From SAR86 cluster bacterium (GTDB lineage Bacteria; Pseudomonadota; Gammaproteobacteria; Magnimaribacterales; D2472): DNA of 24,496 nt. This document shows positions 23,494 to 24,496 of the stretch, in pieces (the first letter of the stretch is position 1; every line of letters starts with the position of its first letter). The notes under the pieces are model-generated. The model saw only the letters and a list, made by a program, of their open reading frames with translations. It ran no database searches and was not told where the DNA came from. The stretch spans positions 1 through 24,496 of the forward strand of contig JADHNM010000009.1 of the NCBI GenBank assembly GCA_016779505.1, written 5' to 3'. Made by a program: the position numbers and the translations under genes.

Positions 23494-23955
23494 TTAAAGT
23501 AAGAGAAGAATTGCGTAGATTATACCACCAGCAAACAATCCTGCTATTAAATCATCAAGAAGAATACCAAGACCACCTTTAACATTTTGATCTGCCCAAG
23601 AAATTGGCCATGGCTTCCAAATATCAAATAATCTAAAAAGCAAAAAAGCGCTGATGTAGGTAATAACTCCATGAGAGATAAAAGACAAAGCTAAGAGCAT
23701 TCCCGCCACCTCATCAATGACAATAGCTGAGTGATCTTTGGAATCACTATCTTGCGATGCCTGAGAGCACATTAACCAAGAAAATAAGATAAAAACTGGC
23801 AAGATAATATGTATAGACGAGTGCAAGAACTCTGCAAAATACCAAATGAGCAAAGCGGCTAGACTTCCCCAGGTGCCTGGTGCTGGAGTTATTAAACCTA
23901 CACCAAACCATGTAGCAAAAAGATGAGAGGGTTGTTTTAAATTTGGAAAATTCAT
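23494..23955 (-). CDS. pgpA: Phosphatidylglycerophosphatase A
   Basis: Integral membrane phosphatase that makes phosphatidylglycerol from phosphatidylglycerol phosphate. From the ATG at 23955 it has 153 residues. The family signatures LITPAPGTWGSL (21-32), VIDEVAGMLLAL (79-90), FRLFDIWKPWPISWAD and GGLGILLDDLIAGLFAG are present, with about four hydrophobic segments. This start lies 1 nt after the thiL stop; a longer form from 23991 would run 12 residues into thiL and adds nothing conserved. The thiL-pgpA pair is widely conserved. Confidence 0.96.
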   Translation of the reverse strand: MNFPNLKQPSHLFATWFGVGLITPAPGTWGSLAALLIWYFAEFLHSSIHIILPVFILFSWLMCSQASQDSDSKDHSAIVIDEVAGMLLALSFISHGVITYISAFLLFRLFDIWKPWPISWADQNVKGGLGILLDDLIAGLFAGGIIYAILLLL

Positions 23956-23956
23956 T

Positions 23957-24496
23957 TTATTGAAAATGATCCCAGCTTTTAAGTAAGCCAATATTATTGT
24001 TTGAGATTGTTAGTTTTTTTCCACCCATTACACCAATAGTATGACATTTTTTATTGCTGGACTTGAGATTTGCTTGCAGTGTAGATAATTTTTTTGGAGG
24101 CACCGTGAACAGCAGCTGATAGTCATCTCCAAACTCTAAGCATTGCTTAGCATATTGCCTTGAAGCCAATGGCACTTTATACAAATCAAGGTCGCAGCCA
24201 ACGCCTGAACTTGAAATGAGATGAGATAGATCCTGAATGATCCCATCGGAAATATCAATGGCAGAAGATGCAAAGCTAGAAATAACTCTCCCATAATTTA
24301 TTTGAGCTAAAGGAAATAAATAAGGTTTAGTTTTATTATTTACCAAAGCGCTTTTCTTATATTCTTTAAAACCAATATATCCATGTCCTATGGCATCAGA
24401 TAAACATAAAACATCGCCAGGCTGAGCATTGGATCTTAATAAGATTTTTTTTCCTGGCTTACCCAAAACTGTGACACTAATTTGCAAAGGACCTTT
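23957..24496 (-). CDS. thiL: Thiamine-monophosphate kinase, C-terminal part (5' end beyond window)
   Basis: ATP-dependent kinase making thiamine diphosphate from thiamine monophosphate. The window holds 179 codons plus none of the N-terminal part; the frame is open to the right edge, where the residues KGPLQISVTVLG align with GPLSISIT inside E. coli ThiL, so the true start lies outside. Visible signatures are ANPGD-like AQPGDVLCLSDAIG, SAIDISDGIIQDLSHLISSSGVGCDLDL and FGDDYQLLFTVP. Full-length ThiL is about 320 residues, so about 140 are missing. It overlaps nothing; pgpA begins 1 nt after the stop. Confidence 0.95.
   Translation of the reverse strand, partial: KGPLQISVTVLGKPGKKILLRSNAQPGDVLCLSDAIGHGYIGFKEYKKSALVNNKTKPYLFPLAQINYGRVISSFASSAIDISDGIIQDLSHLISSSGVGCDLDLYKVPLASRQYAKQCLEFGDDYQLLFTVPPKKLSTLQANLKSSNKKCHTIGVMGGKKLTISNNNIGLLKSWDHFQ

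Noticed and set aside
23956..23991. N-terminal extension of PgpA (start at 23991)
   Set aside because: It would overlap thiL by 35 nt and adds no conserved residues; the ATG at 23955 fits the family.
1..24496. Prophage, insertion sequence, CRISPR, tRNA or rRNA
   Set aside because: No integrase, transposase, terminal repeats, repeat-spacer pattern or cloverleaf was found; the lambda-P-like gene is the only phage-type protein.

Overview
The window looks like a contiguous piece of a compact, AT-rich gammaproteobacterial chromosome. Three neighbourhoods support the assignment. gyrA-serC-pheA (minus strand) matches the Pseudomonas-type gyrA-serC-pheA block. gyrA is divergent from ubiG-HAD phosphatase-yciK, as in pseudomonads, and E. 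coli also has gyrA divergent from ubiG. xseB-ispA-dxs runs head-on into thiL-pgpA, as in E. coli. Protein composition rich in K/N/I, very short intergenic gaps, overlapping stops and starts, and several GTG/TTG starts suggest a streamlined, probably marine lineage such as SAR86. The SAR86 name is inference from style and gene content; no marker gene here proves it.

Layout. 1-4632 (minus): pheA (3' end cut by the window edge), serC, gyrA. 4715-7503 (minus): a three-gene proton-translocating transhydrogenase operon, pntA1-pntA2-pntB. 7643-8407 (minus): a FabG-like short-chain dehydrogenase. 8496-10589 (plus): ubiG, a HAD phosphatase of the Gph/MupP type, and yciK. 10567-13226 (minus): scpA-scpB-rluB and an AlkA-type DNA glycosylase, whose 3' end overlaps yciK. 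13392-15810 (plus): a DAHP synthase followed without a gap by a DnaT-like protein and a lambda-P-like protein. 15903-19909 (plus): a two-gene RND efflux system with an unusually small adaptor. 19944-22912 (plus): xseB-ispA-dxs. 22904-24496 (minus): thiL (5' part beyond the window edge), pgpA and ribA.

Most genes are housekeeping: aromatic amino acids (aroG, pheA), serine/PLP (serC), NADPH supply (pnt), ubiquinone (ubiG, with ispA and dxs supplying prenyl units), riboflavin and thiamine, DNA topology and segregation (gyrA, scpAB), and DNA repair (alkA-type, xseB). The least ordinary part is 13.2-19.9 kb. It holds a possible attenuator in front of the DAHP synthase, a DnaT-like/lambda-P-like pair that looks like a helicase-loading or primosome module built into a chromosomal operon, an 18-bp perfect palindrome over the promoter of the RND operon, and an RND adaptor that appears to lack its alpha-helical hairpin.

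No rRNA, tRNA, CRISPR array, insertion sequence or integrase was seen. No gene-free stretch reaches 300 bases; the longest gap is about 165 bp, between scpA and aroG.
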